Shown: positions 48,938 to 61,305, counted from the first letter of the stretch. The stretch: DNA of 64,000 nucleotides from Coriolopsis trogii (GCA_020543525.1 JAHYIO010000005.1:124001-188000), one strand, 5' to 3'. Program-made: numbers and translations. The notes: generated from the letters alone by a model not told the origin.

Positions 48938-51423
48938 TTATATCTTGTTGTCGATCGACTGCTCCGATGTCGTCTCGTGCCTGTCATGCTCGTGTGCTGT
49001 AAACGTTAGAAGACGTTTTAGTACACGACTCCGCAAGGACTGTGTTCAAGCGATGCTGACCTCGTTCGCGCCTCTCGATATCTGCTTGACGCTGGTCGGC
49101 CGTGACGGACCCGAAGATAACGTCCATCTCCTCGAGCGAGCGGCCCTTGGTTTCAGGAATAGCGCTATCATATCGCAGGGATGACTCTTCAGCGAGGTTC
49201 TTGCGAGAGAAGCGGGGACGAGTACGTACAGCGAGAACGTGGCCATAGCGCCGATGTTGATCGTTGCGAACATAAAGAAGATCTTGTACCCGAGGTCCGT
49301 GATGAGGTCGGGAGTGACCTTCGACAACACAAAGTCTGATAGTAGGTCGGTCAGAATGGGTCACCACCAGATAGGGAAGCTGACTTACTGAACAGCCACT
49401 GGGATGCACTGGCGGTGGCGAGACCGTAATGACGGGTGCGAGTCGGGAAGATGTCCGAGACATAGACCCATCTATCGGACAAAATTGTCAATCAAGCATT
49501 CCGCAGTATATCCGCGATTGCATATCAGTACGTACGGAAGTGGACCCCATCCCATAGAATAGAAGCACACGTAGATGTACAGCATCGCGGCCATCGCCTT
49601 GCTAGCCGGCGGTGGGGTCGCAACGTCGGTGGGAGGAGGGTGCGTCTTCAAGAGAGCGCCGATGATGAAGAAGAGGATGCCCATGCCCATGGATGAGATG
49701 AATAGCGACATCTTGCGACCCAGGCTGTCCACCAAGAAGAAGACGAACAGGGCGGTGGCGACGACCTTGACGATACCATAGATACCGGACGCAAGGAGTG
49801 AGTTGGAAGTGCCGGTGTATCCAATCTATAGTACCGGAGTGAGCGATACGACCCAGTGTTTCAACGATGCAACTCACGGAGGTGAAGATCTGGGGGGCGT
49901 AGTAGTTGACCGAGTTCTGGCCACCCCATTGCTGGAGGATGAAGATGACGACAGCGATGACGAACCGGATGAAGTTACCCTTCCCGAAGAACGCCTCGCG
50001 AATACCAAGTCCCTTGCGCGCTTCACGCTCCTCCTGGACTGCAGCCTCAATTTCGGAGATCTCAGCCCGGACATACTCGTCTTCGGGACTCATCCGGCGC
50101 AGGTACGCAAGGTTCAGGAGAGCTTCCTCGTTACGGCCCTTCGACGCGAGCCAACGTGGCGACTCCTTCACGGTCAATAGCCCGAAAGTCATGATACCCG
50201 CAGGAACCAGCTGGAAGCCGAAGGGAATGCGCCAAACGTTCGCACCCGACGTGATATGCAAGCTGACGCCCACTGCGAATACCATCAATATGGATTCATC
50301 CACCCTGACGGACGCTCTCAACTCACAGTTGATGAAGTACGAGATCATTACACCGACAGCCACCATGATCTGGAAGAGACCGGTGATACGTCCACGGACG
50401 TCCTTGGGGCAACATTCTGATACGAACGCAGGCGCGACCGCCGATATAGCACCGATACCAGCGCCAGCGATGACACGACCGGCGTAGATGTAGCCGATAC
50501 CACGCGAGCCACCGGCTACTGTTTGGAGGATCTACAATCTGTCGTAAGCCCACGCCTGAAAGCTGAAATTGGCGATGTACTCACAGCGCCCACGCTAAAG
50601 AGGAGGGAGAACGCGAGCAGTGTCCATTTCCTACCAATAGCAGCTAATCATAGGAGTCAGCTCATAGGTTGGCGAAGAAAGCGCAAGACACGAGTGTAGT
50701 GAGCGTTACGTGAGAGGAGGGACAAAAGGAGATACTAGGGAAGGCGGGCACCGCCACCCCGCGTAGGCGAATATGACTGAAGCTTCTTCAAATTGCATCG
50801 TCCAGAGGGCAGCTCGAATCCGCCCCTGCTCACGCGGAGCACGACCAGAGGTCGGATCGTAACGCAGCGAGGGAGCGAAAATGCCGTGGATCAAGCACAA
50901 AGGGAACGACAACGCTGGCAGTGACCACATGACACAGTAGCGCGTCATGAGTTCATCGTCGGCGCCCAGTCGAATGATGGAACTCTCTTGCGCCCCTCCC
51001 CCGCCCGCTTCTGGTCCCAGTGAAAGAACAACGCTCACCTGAGATGGGCGCACTACCCAGCGCACCAAAGAATGCACCCGCCTGAAGCACCGAGACGACG
51101 TTGGAAGAGACCTCGTTGGACTTCTTGGTATTCGTAGAGCCATCAGGGTTCTTGAGCCCGAAGTGCTCCTTGAAGTAATCCTGGGAGACGACCCCACCGC
51201 CGATACCGCTATCGGAGACCAGGTTTAGCGCATATACGCCACTGGGAGCTCGAGAAGCCGAAAGACTCACGTATCGTAACCGAAGAGGACGATTCCCCAG
51301 TACACGATGAATGCGAGCCCTGGACACGGAAGAGGATGCTGAGTGGTCCTGCACGACACACGCGTAGAGGTCGAGTAACGCACAGTACACCCTGATATTG
51401 CGAAAGAGACCGATGGAGCTCAT
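48938..51423 (-). CDS. MFS sugar/quinate-type transporter
   Basis: Twelve-helix major facilitator of the sugar porter family. ATG at 51423 (MSSIGLFRNIR); the first intron follows at once. Order of marks: GIGGGVVSQDYFKEHFGLKN, VLQAGAFFGALGSAPIS, GRVIAGAGIGAISAVAPAFV, ECCPKDVRGRITGLFQIMVA, then LTVKESPRWLASKGRNEEAL after helix 6. LQQWGGQNSVNYYAPQIF, VDSLGRKMSLFISSMGMGIL and IPETKGRSLEEMDVIFG follow. A last intron joins RRER to AHEHDRHETTSEQSI and a TAA at 48938-48940. The PRWLASKGR and GQNSVNYYAPQIF pattern is nearest to quinate/lactose permeases, so hexose, quinate or another sugar acid are all possible. TTATAA at 51520-51525 lies about 100 bp upstream. Confidence 0.88.
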
Positions 51424-54030
51424 GACGGACGCGCAGACGTGGGGGGAAGAGACGACGGCGGCGACGGTGAGGGCAAGAGGAAGGGTGTCCTGGCCCTTGG
51501 CAGAAACGGACGGGGAGCCTTATAAGCCCCGGGGTTTTAGCTTCGCTACCCCGCGGGCCGCAGATCGAAATGCGGGGAGCCCATCAGCGTGCCTGAATAT
51601 TTGATGGATTATGCTCCGGTCCGTACCCGGGCCGCACAAACCCCTCTTCGATGCCCCGCACGAGTCGAACACGCCAGCGACATCTTGGTGGCACGAGTTC
51701 AAGGACGGTCCTTGCCGCCCTCAGCACTCGTGTGAGAACCCAAGGAGAGAATCTGAATCCAGCAACTCTACACTTCCTCACGAGCCATGAGTTGGCCGTT
51801 GGCTTTGGCAGACTTGCTAGCCTGAGCGTGACTATTATTGTTGTAACGGGAGGGATGTGCATGAGGCCTGATCATCGGCCGACGCTGCTGCCGATGGAAA
51901 GAAGCTCGGTGACTAGTCTTCTCAGCACCACTCTCACCAACCGTAGAAGCTCTCCCTCGCTTCGTCTTCTCATCATAATCGCCGCGCCATCACACCGTTT
52001 GCGGCAAGCAGAGTGTAGCAGGTACGCGTCTTGTATGTGGTCTGCGGGCCGTGTCGAGAAACAACCCGAGATGCATCTCTCTTCATTCCACCATGTAGAG
52101 GAGCGGACATGGTACTCAGGAACCTACCACGCGCCTTAAAAGTGGACTAGCTGCGATCTACCCCACAGCCGCGGATCCAGCAGACGTTGTGATGCGGGAC
52201 CGAAACCACCACCTGACATACAATTGAACACAGCCACTCACCTTGCGGGCAAGACGACGCTGTGAACTCGGAGGCTGGGACTCGAAGCTTGCAACGAGAC
52301 TCTCACCGCACACACCATCTTAGTGCACGAACGGCCTTTGCTGCCCGCACAGCGATGCGACGGATTGTAGCGAATCAGACATAGTTCACGCACGTACCCA
52401 TAGCTGCGTTCCCATACAGTGAGTAGACCCGAAACAGCAGCCAGTATGAGGTGACATGCCCCTCCCGGCCCGCAAGACCCCTTTCTCCCCACGGGACAAT
52501 CGTCAGGAACGCTTCGCGGTGAGCTTGCGACTCACCCAAAAGGGCTCTAGTCAGTTTCACCCAATAGCCGTGCGCTGTTCGGCCTCAGCCGCAATGCATG
52601 GGAGCGGATAAGCATCGGGACTTGCAGAAGCGTGTCGCATGGAGCTTGCAGCTACTCGAAAGTGCCCGAAAACCTGACAGAGCAGACGCAGACGAACAAG
52701 GGACAAGTCATACGTGTTACTATTAGTCGACCGGCAACTTGGAAGAGCAGAGGAGACGCACCTCACGGTACGCTATTATCGTCAAGCCTAGGCCAGGTGT
52801 GATCCTGGTTTGTCACTGCTGAGCGGCACTCGGAGATATGTCGGTCTGATGAGTTTGGAACTCGAAAGCCGTGAGCGTTGCTCGTAGACACAACAAACCG
52901 TCCAGTCCTCCTCCAAGAAGAGAAATTCACGTAAAGGAGAGGGTCATTACGATCCCACCTCAACTGGTTCCCGTCACTGGTCGCGTCTGCGGGAAAAGGT
53001 CGCAAACGTTCATGCGTCAGAGGTAAACATGCACCGTGTCCGTGTCTTGGCACATAGTGCATCAGCGTTGATTCACAATTCACTGTCGCCCGCGCCAGCG
53101 GCGGACGTAGGTGATGCTAAGGATGGTATTGGCGCAGCCGAGAGGGGTGATGGCGGGAAGACGTCAACACAGGACTACCACTCTGCATATAATTGTGACA
53201 GGTGAACGGAGGTGCGGAGATGGGTCCAAGGAGAGATAATCAGAGTATTCGTACCGCTGAATTCTCGAGGATGTTCGCATGCAGCGAAGACTACACCTCC
53301 AGTGAAAGTGCCGAAAACAACACAGTGAGAACTCATCTGCGTGTCCGTGCCGCATCGTGCACATAACTCTCGCCTTTGAGATGTTCGTGTAGATGCTCGG
53401 AGTCGAGGATCTTGTTACTATTTAGTGTGAACGCAAGTCGTACAAGGTCGTGGCGGCGGAGTAAAGGGCAGTCAGGGGGGGGCGGTCAACGTTGTTGTCC
53501 GCGGTGTGAGAAGGCAAGTGTATAAATGAATCTGCGAAGAGAACGGGCAGTCATGTAGGTGGTCGTAGTATGCACGCTCATCGATGCCAATGTCAGTCGT
53601 ACGTACCATGTGCCGGAACGACACCGGTGCTGTTCCAGGTCCGCATGCACCGGTTCATTCTGCCCATCGCCCCGCCGACTCCTCGTCAATAGGCCACTCG
53701 TACAGTGGCGCGCGAGGCCAAAAGTTGCATCGTTGTGTCCCTGGGACGACGTTCGCCTGAGTCCGTGTGTAGTTTATGGGCGAGACCGCTATGCCTGGTG
53801 GGCCCAGAAGCGAATTCCCGTAACGTGGCGTCGTAGATGCATATGTCCTGTCAAGGGACTTAACTAACCCAAACAATGAGACATCTGAGGGGAGGATAGC
53901 GGCATGGTCGAAAGTGGGGTATATGCAGTGCCCAGCGCCGTCAAGGAGAGTAAAGCATATAAAGCGTGGCAAAGCGGTCTGTAGCAGCCTCGAAGAAGAC
54001 TGAAATACTCACTTTAGACCCTGCATCACC
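51424..54030. other. Long intergenic stretch, no gene seen
   Basis: 2.6 kb with only short, biasless frames. TTATAA at 51520-51525 probably serves the transporter and TATAAA at 53958-53963 the hydrophobin remnant. Confidence 0.5.
53958..53963 (+). promoter_or_regulatory. TATA box before the hydrophobin remnant
   Basis: TATAAA within CATATAAAG, 68-73 bp before the ATG at 54031. Confidence 0.55.
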
Positions 54031-54201
54031 ATGTCGCCTAAGCTCTTCGAATTAGCACTCTCCACACTTGTCGTTCTTGCTACCCCCGTTCCAACCCTGG
54101 GCCAAAACCCATCGCATTGCGATTCCGGGGACCTCCTATGCTGCAACAGGATACTGACTGCCAACAGCGTTGCGGCGGCACCATCATCAGGAAAAACCTG
54201 A
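54031..54201 (+). pseudogene. Truncated class I hydrophobin
   Basis: A 56-codon ORF. MSPKLFELALSTLVVLATPV is a good signal peptide; then NPSHCDSGDLLCCN gives the first cysteine and the CC pair of a hydrophobin (C-x6-CC, with the typical Asp/Ser-Gly-Asp-Leu spacing). It then departs and stops at TGA 54199-54201; the remaining five cysteines are nowhere in the following 300 bp. Normal class I hydrophobins have about 100-120 residues and eight Cys. TATA and start look intact, so a short peptide might still be made. A lost intron donor or a deletion could explain the break. Confidence 0.65.
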
Positions 54202-56605
54202 AACCCTAATAAGAGATAATTTAGAGAGGTCGGCCCAATAATCCGAATAATACCTGATAACGTCTACTATCTCTTCCTGGGATGTATGTTCAAGCTATGA
54301 AGGTGTTTGTTGCCATCGTAAAGGTTACATACATACATCCGACACGAGAATTAGTGTCATAGTAGGTAGACTCGACATGAACTGACAGGCGACCGAGGCA
54401 AGCGCTCATGATTGCCAGGTTGTGAAGTGCTGTGGGACCTGCCCTAAACACATCCGGCCTTCTCCGAGGACCGTTCGGGTGCCCTCCGATGTTGAACTTC
54501 GCGGCTCTGCCTAGTACCACCGTGCTCCCTTGCCTCCTGCTGTCTCGTCTAGGGGCTATCTAGGCTCAGTTTCTGGACTTGGGCTTGCTTCGGGCTCTCG
54601 AGTCACGTCTGTGGCTTGCTCACTATCTAGACTGCCTCGACTGTGTTCTCAGTTCTGACTGGGACACCTACTGATGCCGGTCGGTCAAACCATCCCGGAG
54701 GCGTGCAAATGTGAAGTTCCGGGTGACGGCCATGGGAGTAGAGGAAGTTGGAGGGGCTATCCTGGTACTCGTGCGTGGTGTCCATTTTTTTCTTGGTCAG
54801 TCTCTGGTAGGGCGCCGGGAAGGGGGGGTCGCAAGGGTAGCATACTAGCATACAGGTGGCCGTGTTCAACGGGTGAGGTGCCAGGCCCATTCAATGTACG
54901 TATTGCTTCATCGCCCATTCACTCTTCCTGATTGTGACGTATAGTCTGTCTACCCTCTCGGTGGACGCCCCGAAGCTGAACTGTGGCAAGTGTGAAGCTA
55001 ATCCTTGAAAGTGGGTAGCGGTCTGTTTGAACTTTGGGTTATATCGGCCACTGATGTGGGCTTGTTTGTTTGCAGTGATGGGCCGACGGAGAAGGGACAC
55101 CTGATACTTACGACCGATAAGACTGGAAATGTGTGGGAGCGGTGGTTCTCGTACTGAGACGGTGCGTGCATGACGTGGACACAGAACATTGCGAACGCGC
55201 TAACAAGGTGTGACCTCCTGCAGGTTGTACGTGCAGGTTGTACGTGCATGTAGCACACTCGAACGAGGTTGAGGAGAATGATGTGATCAACCTGAGCAGC
55301 GTCAATGTCGACAGCTACATACTAAGTCAGCTGGAGGCACTTCCTCTGATGTCTGTCAATGCGTGACGGCATTTGATATGCGTTCACGTTTCCTCTTTCT
55401 CCACGAGGGGTTGGGCCGACATTTCTGTCTTTATCTCGTTGTAGCATATGTGTTCTTACTCTTAGCCCACTTTGTTAGTAGGTACTGGCAATATTAGTTT
55501 GTTCTCGCCGTTCATTTGTGCGCCTGGGTGCGTGAGTGCATGATAATCTGGATCTAAATAATGGAATATTCGTACAACTAACGGTTCACTAATCGCGCTT
55601 GTTATTTGGGGACCTAGCGAATTAGACTAATGGACTAATGTTCAGTATTAGTGATAATTAGGAATCATTACACCTAAATAGAGTTTTGGGTTTTCCCTGA
55701 TGATCTCTTCCTGTACTGGGCATCGTTATCCAGGATATCCCCCTTGGATTCAACTGTCACCCTGACACCGGCGGCTCGGGGAGCTGGTAAGCCAGATTCA
55801 CAAGTACAACGTTGGGGAGCTGACAGATATGAGCAGCAGTCTAATCCCCGTCTGCTGTACAGAAGACCCGTTCGGTAAGAGAGACAACGATTTCATTGTT
55901 CAGCAGCAGCGTGCATGAGGCGAACAATAACTCACAACTTTTCTAAATGGTCTCGTTGCCATCGGATGTATCCCCGTCCCGATCTGAGCGGTAGTCAGGC
56001 TTGGGCTTACACACACACGAGTTTGTACATCGCAACGAAAGCGAGTTCGAGATGTTGTTACAATAATTGAACGACGAGTTCGACGAGGCGACAGGGGTAT
56101 CTGCAGTAGCCAGACACACTTGTACGATCAAGTGCTAGGCAAAGAGTGCTATGATGTTGAAAGATTGTACAGGTCAGCAAGTGGTTGTGTGTCTTGGACA
56201 AGAAGATCGAGCAGGCTTAGCGTTCGGCGCCAATCGCCTGTGACTACCGAGCCGGAGCCCCGCGACAGGAAAGATGTTGTGAGTTTCCCTGTGATTCAAT
56301 ACTTCGAACCTTACGTCCGACGACTCAGACCCATTCTCTTGACCATTTCCTTGTCACGCACTATTTTCCTGGATACCTCATACACGTAGTGTGCATGAAT
56401 CAGGAAAATACGTGAGTGTAGCTCGTACTCGAGTAAGCTCGACTGATAGTCGCACATAGACGGCGTGATCGATACGTGGCAGTTCCCCTCGTAGGAAACG
56501 CAAATGATGCCATTTTCATGCGGATGCGGATAAAAACAATGTGATGATATGAATCATATATGGATACAGCTCATCAGAAAGCGAAACAAGGGGGAGCAAA
56601 CAACT
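54202..56605. other. Long intergenic stretch, AT-rich core
   Basis: 2.4 kb without a supported gene. A 13-bp direct duplication (CAGGTTGTACGTG twice, 55221-55246) and an AT-rich island with repeated ATTAGT/ACTAAT words (about 55470-55680) stand out. Confidence 0.5.
55221..55246. repeat. 13-bp direct tandem duplication
   Basis: CAGGTTGTACGTG occurs twice in a row, followed by a partial CATG end. Confidence 0.85.
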
Positions 56606-57041
56606 TCAAGCACTAGGGCGAGCGGGACGCGTAGGACGAGCACCGCGTGTACCTCCGGGGGTGGATGTCACCGTGGGCACAGTGATAGTGTCAGTCTCTG
56701 TGACTGTCGTGAATGCGCCTCGCGAGCGAGTGATGGTGGTAATGGTGGTCGTGAATGCCGTCGAGAGACGTGTACTTGTGACAGTTGGGGTTGTACGCAC
56801 GGTGGAGGTGATCGTAGACGTCGTCGGGTCACCGGTCTCAGTGATGGTGGTGGTCGACTGCGTGGTGGCATCCGACGTTGTGGCATCCGTGCCAGACGAA
56901 GTGGTGTCCTCCTGGCGAGGAATAACTGTGACATCTATGAGCGACGCTGCGATCATACGTGTGTTAAAACTCACCATTGGCACCGACGCTGGATGCGACG
57001 AGCGCAAAAGCGATGATAGTTGGAAGCTTGGGGAAGTGCAT
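56606..57041 (-). CDS. Secreted Thr-rich protein (type B, copy 2)
   Basis: Paralog of 41718-42155. ATG at 57041; signal peptide MHFPKLPTIIAFALVASSVG. Exon 1 is 67 nt, the same as copy 1, then a 49-nt phase-1 intron (56926-56974). The mature start is VIPRQED and the core TGDPTTSTITSTVRTTPTV is identical to copy 1. RSRGAFTTVTETDTITVPT and the tail TRPARPSA follow. The open frame that starts inside the intron (MVSFNTRMI) is not used, since it lacks the signal. CTATAAGAC 93-101 bp upstream. Divergent from type A copy 2. Confidence 0.75.
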
Positions 57042-57133
57042 GGTGACGGCGCTAATGCTGGACGGTATTGTCTGCGTTGAGTGGCTGAGGTGAGAGTAGG
57101 CTGCGGATGAGAAACGGTTGAGGTCGGACTCGT

Positions 57134-57142
57134 GTCTTATAG
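57134..57142 (-). promoter_or_regulatory. TATA box, type B copy 2
   Basis: CTATAAGAC on the minus strand, 93-101 bp before the ATG at 57041. Confidence 0.6.
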
Positions 57143-57906
57143 CATGTCACATATCTCTCACTTGACGCACACAGGATCTCGCAAAAATTCACCCACGCAC
57201 GGCTTGTAAGTGTATAGCAGCTCTGTTCAACTCCTGCTCCTCATAGCTAATGCATCCGCCCTACACAGCAGTCACAGCCTGTTTCCGCAGACCACCGACG
57301 ATCGCAGAAGCTACCGGAAGCCACCGACCCAACGATCACTCCTCAATACTGAATCTCTAGTAGCACGCTCCCTCGCCATGTGCACCTTCCTGTTCAAGCG
57401 CATCCGTAAGTCGCCCATAGGATGCCGTCTGGAATCAAACACAGCCGCACTCGATCACGACCTCATTCCGACCCAGGCCCGATTGCAATCTTCGCGGGAG
57501 GTCCGTTGACCACCTCTACTATCAGCCTCGTCGTGACAGCCTCGGCTTTGCACAGATACTCTCCTGCCTCTCGGTGGGAGGCAAAACACCAGATGCGTTG
57601 CTTCCGCCCATTGTGGACCCCTCCCGCGAACCTCCGTCGCATCGACACCTGCCATAGTAGGATTGTGGTCCCTCGGGAGACACTCCAACGTTGTTCGGAA
57701 GGGGCCGCGAGGATGGCATCCGAGATTCACTGGAGGTGATCCCTCGGTCGATCTTTCGATCACATGGTGGGTAATGACGCAAGTCGCTACATTGCATCCG
57801 TTATACTGCTCACTAGCGTGCGCATCAGAGAGCGCTCTGACTTTGGTTGTGCCGAGTGCGGACATGCGCCGCAAAGACTTCCGCGAACGACGACATCAAT
57901 ACGCAG

Positions 57907-57914
57907 TATATAGG
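57907..57914 (+). promoter_or_regulatory. TATA box, type A copy 2
   Basis: TATATAGG, 78-85 bp before the ATG at 57992. Confidence 0.6.
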
Positions 57915-57991
57915 CTCAGGTCTTCATGACCGAGCTCTTCATCCACCCTTCCTCCATCGCGAACTCTCGTGCTCTAACCCCACACATCAAC

Positions 57992-58741
57992 ATGTTCGCT
58001 GTCAAGTTTGCTACTCTCAGCACCATGGTCCTTGTGGCCTGCAGTGGTGTTCATGCCATCTCTGGTACGTTCACATACACGGGCTCTATTTCATATCTGC
58101 TAAGCCGCATTATAGAAGATATCTCAGTTACCGTTGGCTCCTCTGGTGGAGAGATAATCCCATCCGCTAGTCCCTCATCATACAGCACCTTCGGGGGCTT
58201 CCTCCCTTTCTCCTTCCCCTTTTTCGGACAAGGAACGAGCAGCTCAGTTTCCGACACGGTGCTCCCTACGGCGAGCGAATCTTCCGTGGATTCCATACTT
58301 TCTACTGGTATCGACACCAGCGCTGTCGGCGAGATCACCTCTATGCCCCAGTCCGACATGCGCCGACGCGTCACTTCCTCGAAGCGTCAAAATGAGGAAG
58401 GTGGTGACCAGGAAGGCGGCGAAGAGGAAGGAGGCGACGAAGAGGGCGGCGACGAAGAGGGAGGCGACGGGGAAGGTGGTGATGGTGAGGACGGGGGTTC
58501 GGATGGCGTAACAACGGTCACCACCACCGTTCCAGGGCCGCTCGTCCTTGAGACAACTACCACCACAATCACCCGTCCGGAGAGCACAAGCCGAGTCACT
58601 ACCGCTGCGACGAACACGCGCACCCGCACGATCACTTCATTCACCACCATCACCACGACCCGCACGAGCACTATTTTCACCACGGAGGGAGAGACGACTG
58701 TTAGCGCTAACCGCGGACGTGCCCTTGCTACCGATGCATGA
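57992..58741 (+). CDS. Secreted Thr-rich protein with acidic repeat (type A, copy 2)
   Basis: Paralog of 40110-40809. ATG at 57992; signal peptide MFAVKFATLSTMVLVACSGV. Exon 1 is 73 nt as in copy 1, then a 51-nt phase-1 intron (58065-58115). A Ser-rich region with a hydrophobic patch (GGFLPFSFPFFGQG), a dibasic site (SSKRQNEE), irregular GGDEE repeats (longer than copy 1), VTTVTTTVPGPLV and TRPESTSRVTTA, identical in both copies, then TRTRTITSFTTITTTRTST and the end GRALATDA. No anchor. A frame reading from 57926 adds residues before the signal and spans the leader, so I use 57992. Confidence 0.75.
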   Translation: MFAVKFATLSTMVLVACSGVHAISGTFTYTGSISYLLSRIIEDISVTVGSSGGEIIPSASPSSYSTFGGFLPFSFPFFGQGTSSSVSDTVLPTASESSVDSILSTGIDTSAVGEITSMPQSDMRRRVTSSKRQNEEGGDQEGGEEEGGDEEGGDEEGGDGEGGDGEDGGSDGVTTVTTTVPGPLVLETTTTTITRPESTSRVTTAATNTRTRTITSFTTITTTRTSTIFTTEGETTVSANRGRALATDA

Positions 58742-59118
58742 TTGACTTTCTCCATTAACTGTCTCCATGTATACTATCACTGTACAAATCGTTGCATAGA
58801 TTTGTGTCAATTTCCAATGAATTTTTCATCCAATCTCCCGACGTGGTAACCCGTATAGGGCCACCTCTTCTCGTTATGTGCATCCCCAAGCATGAAATAT
58901 TTGCCAGTGTAATTCTTCCAATGACTTTGACATGCTATCTCATTTCCCGGGTTGGCCATTGGACAGCAGCAACAATCTGCGGCCCATTCTAGCAATACAA
59001 TGTTGACCTGTCAGACCATTTAAATAGGTGCGGAGCGTGGCGTAGAATGCACTCTATACCTACGAGAGTGCAACACTCGAACATATTCGCGCACATTTGC
59101 GATGACGACACAATTATG
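58742..59118. other. Intergenic, no gene seen
   Basis: 3' flank of the type A gene; AT-richer, no coding signal. Confidence 0.4.
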
Positions 59119-59641
59119 CTAAAGCATAACAGCGACATGAGGTTGCAAAGATCCAGAGGAAGCGAACTCGATAGACTCGAGGAAGAGATCCTCAAGCTTG
59201 TGAGGGAACGGGGTAGGATAAGTCGCGCACTCAATCTTTGGCAGATAAACATAGAGTACACAGTCAGCCACGTAGAACAATTCACGGACGCCATGGAATC
59301 GCACGCACCAGAAACCTGTGCATCTCACGCCCCGCTAGCTGAGCAAGCCACCCCTTGCTCGGCTGGACTGTCTGGCGGTGGACGACGCGGAGGACGTTCA
59401 CCTGGCGCGTATACGGCACGAACCCGGCGAAGGCAAACCGGAAGGACAGCTTCTGCGGGCACATCTCGTCCTCAAACGCGAGCGCGTCACGGCCGTGCAT
59501 CTCGCCGAGGTCGCCGCGCGCTGCCCGCGCCAGAGGGTATGCAGGTGTGTAGTATACGAAGGTCGACTCATCCCCAACTCGGAGGGGGAGAGATCGCTTC
59601 TTCTTGCCCTTCGTGTAACGGACTTGGGGAAGCGACTGTAG
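59119..59641 (+). CDS. Small hypothetical protein, probably two exons
   Basis: Not recognised. The first part (from ATG 59119) carries an acidic/basic helix, LDRLEEEILKLVRERGRIS. An intron from GTCAGC (about 59261) to CTAG (about 59337) would join it to a frame with strong GC third positions: LARLDCLAVDDAEDVHLARI, LLRAHLVLKRERVTAVHLAE, then a Cys/Arg segment, stopping at 59641. Both parts are in phase 0. An upstream Met at 59047 is possible. Without a homolog the splice model is a guess. Confidence 0.35.
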
Positions 59642-59690
59642 GAGACCGCCAGATGAGTTCAGTGAAGCTGAATGCGTGGGCGGACTCTGA

Positions 59691-61305
59691 TTAGCAACGA
59701 CGTACGCGAAGTCGTTTCAACGGTCGCTGAGCGGACGCCTCGCTCACGGGCGAAAGAGATCCGGTCGCCCGACCCGTCTCTGGACGTGTGAGGAGGGCGT
59801 CCAAGATCGGTGCACGTATCTGCATCGAAGCGTACCCATTTGGCATGCGTACGGGGAGAGAGACAGACTCATGTGACGTGCTCCGGAAGGATCCACCATG
59901 TGTCGCCGGGGCATCCCGATCGGGCATGCCGGAGAGGTCCTTGTGCTCGGCTTTACGGAGGGGATACCATGGTTCGTACATTGCGATGTTTGTGGATGCT
60001 CTAGCAGAGAATTCAAGTGCGGGAGGGTTGGAAGGCGGATAGTCCTCTTTGTTGGTGCTAGGAATGTACCGAGTCTGCTCGAGTATCTGAGAAAGTCTGG
60101 TGAGATGGATGGAAACGGATGGTGGACTAGAGGAGTACAAACTAGGTATCGCTGACGAGTGTCAGGGTGGATAAGCCAGTCAAGTTGAGAAGCGCTCGGA
60201 GGAGGCAGGTTGACAGGGATCAGGGGTGGAGTCACTGGCAGGGTAAAGACAGAGGTAGGGGGAACACTCCCTGTAGTCAAGCTGCGTGGATCAGGGGCTA
60301 CAGGCTCTGCCTCGAGGATAGGCAGGCTCGGCGTGACGCCCGCGGTGTTCGCACCCTCCAAACCACCGTACATCATGGGACCACCTGCCCGAACTTCCAG
60401 GGACGTCGCCCGGAGAGGACCATTCCTCGCTGAGTATACTAACAGGGGTGTGGTTGTGCCGGAGACACTATGCGAGGTCGGAGTGGGTACAGGAAGTTGC
60501 GCAAAGTTATTGAAGTGCGTGGATGCAGACGCAGAGTGTATGCTTGCCACTGGCCGCTGGGCGGAGTCGCCCCAGCCAGAGCTCCCTGGTTGGATGACCG
60601 GCAAGGAATTGCTATATCTCAGACACTGCTCCAAGTAAGTGCATAGGTTGTCTGGGGAGTGGATCAGCATGGGCGAGGCGCAATGTTGTGTACGGAAGAC
60701 ATACCAGGTAGGATGGAGGGCGCATGTCCCATTGCCGCCATGAATGATGAGGACGGGAAGGTTTCATACACATTCTCTCCCGCTTCGTTATCCTGCGCAC
60801 GCGCCATATGCGCATAGTCGCGCGCATCCCAGTTCTGCATCAAGGGGGTGTGTTGGAGAGATACACCAGTTGGTGGCGGGTAGAGGAGGTCAATGGACAC
60901 GTTCTCATGCTGAGGTATCCCGCCGAAGTCGGGGCAGATGGTTGTCGGGTCCATGGGAGGTACTGGTCCGCCGGGCTCTGAGTACATGGAAGTGGGCGAT
61001 GCGCAACGGGCGAAACCTGGGTAAACTGAAGACTCTGGACGAACATCCAGAGACGCATCGGGTAAGGGGCTGAGGTAGGGATCGCGATGGACGTATTGCC
61101 ATGTGACGCCGAGCCCATGGATCAATGGTGACCCTAAGTTGTACTGGACCCCTCCTGGCTCGTGGTAGGAAAGGCCAGAGTTCGTGGTCGTGGTCGATGC
61201 CTCCCCGGATGACGCGCGATGGGGTGGGTTGGGGGACTCTTGAAATCGGTCCGGCGACTCACCGACATGGTCAGTGAATGTGCCTGGGTATGGGTTGTGG
61301 GACAT
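59691..61305 (-). CDS. Hypothetical low-complexity Pro/Ser-rich protein
   Basis: Not recognised; possibly a nuclear regulator judging by composition alone. ATG at 61305 (MSHNPYPGTFTDHVGESPDR). About 195 residues of Pro/Ser/Gly-rich sequence run to SILPG. A small intron (GTATGTC at about 60702 to CCAG at about 60653) leads to DNLCTYLEQCLRYSNSLPVI and a further disordered region (PSASQLDWLIHPDTRQR). Past about 60140 two frames are open: one stops at 59744, the other at 59691 with a basic end (RPLKRLRVRRC). The second looks more protein-like but I see no clean intron to reach it. No known domain. Confidence 0.5.

Larger units (their letters stand above)
57042..57991. promoter_or_regulatory. Divergent promoter region of the second A/B pair
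   Basis: 950 bp between the start codons of type B copy 2 (minus) and type A copy 2 (plus). It contains CTATAAGAC (57134-57142) and TATATAGG (57907-57914), the mirror arrangement of the first pair. Open frames inside it overlap on both strands and are not convincing. Confidence 0.6.

Noticed and set aside
56661..57080. 139-codon Val-rich plus-strand frame
   Set aside because: Antisense shadow of the type B secreted protein.
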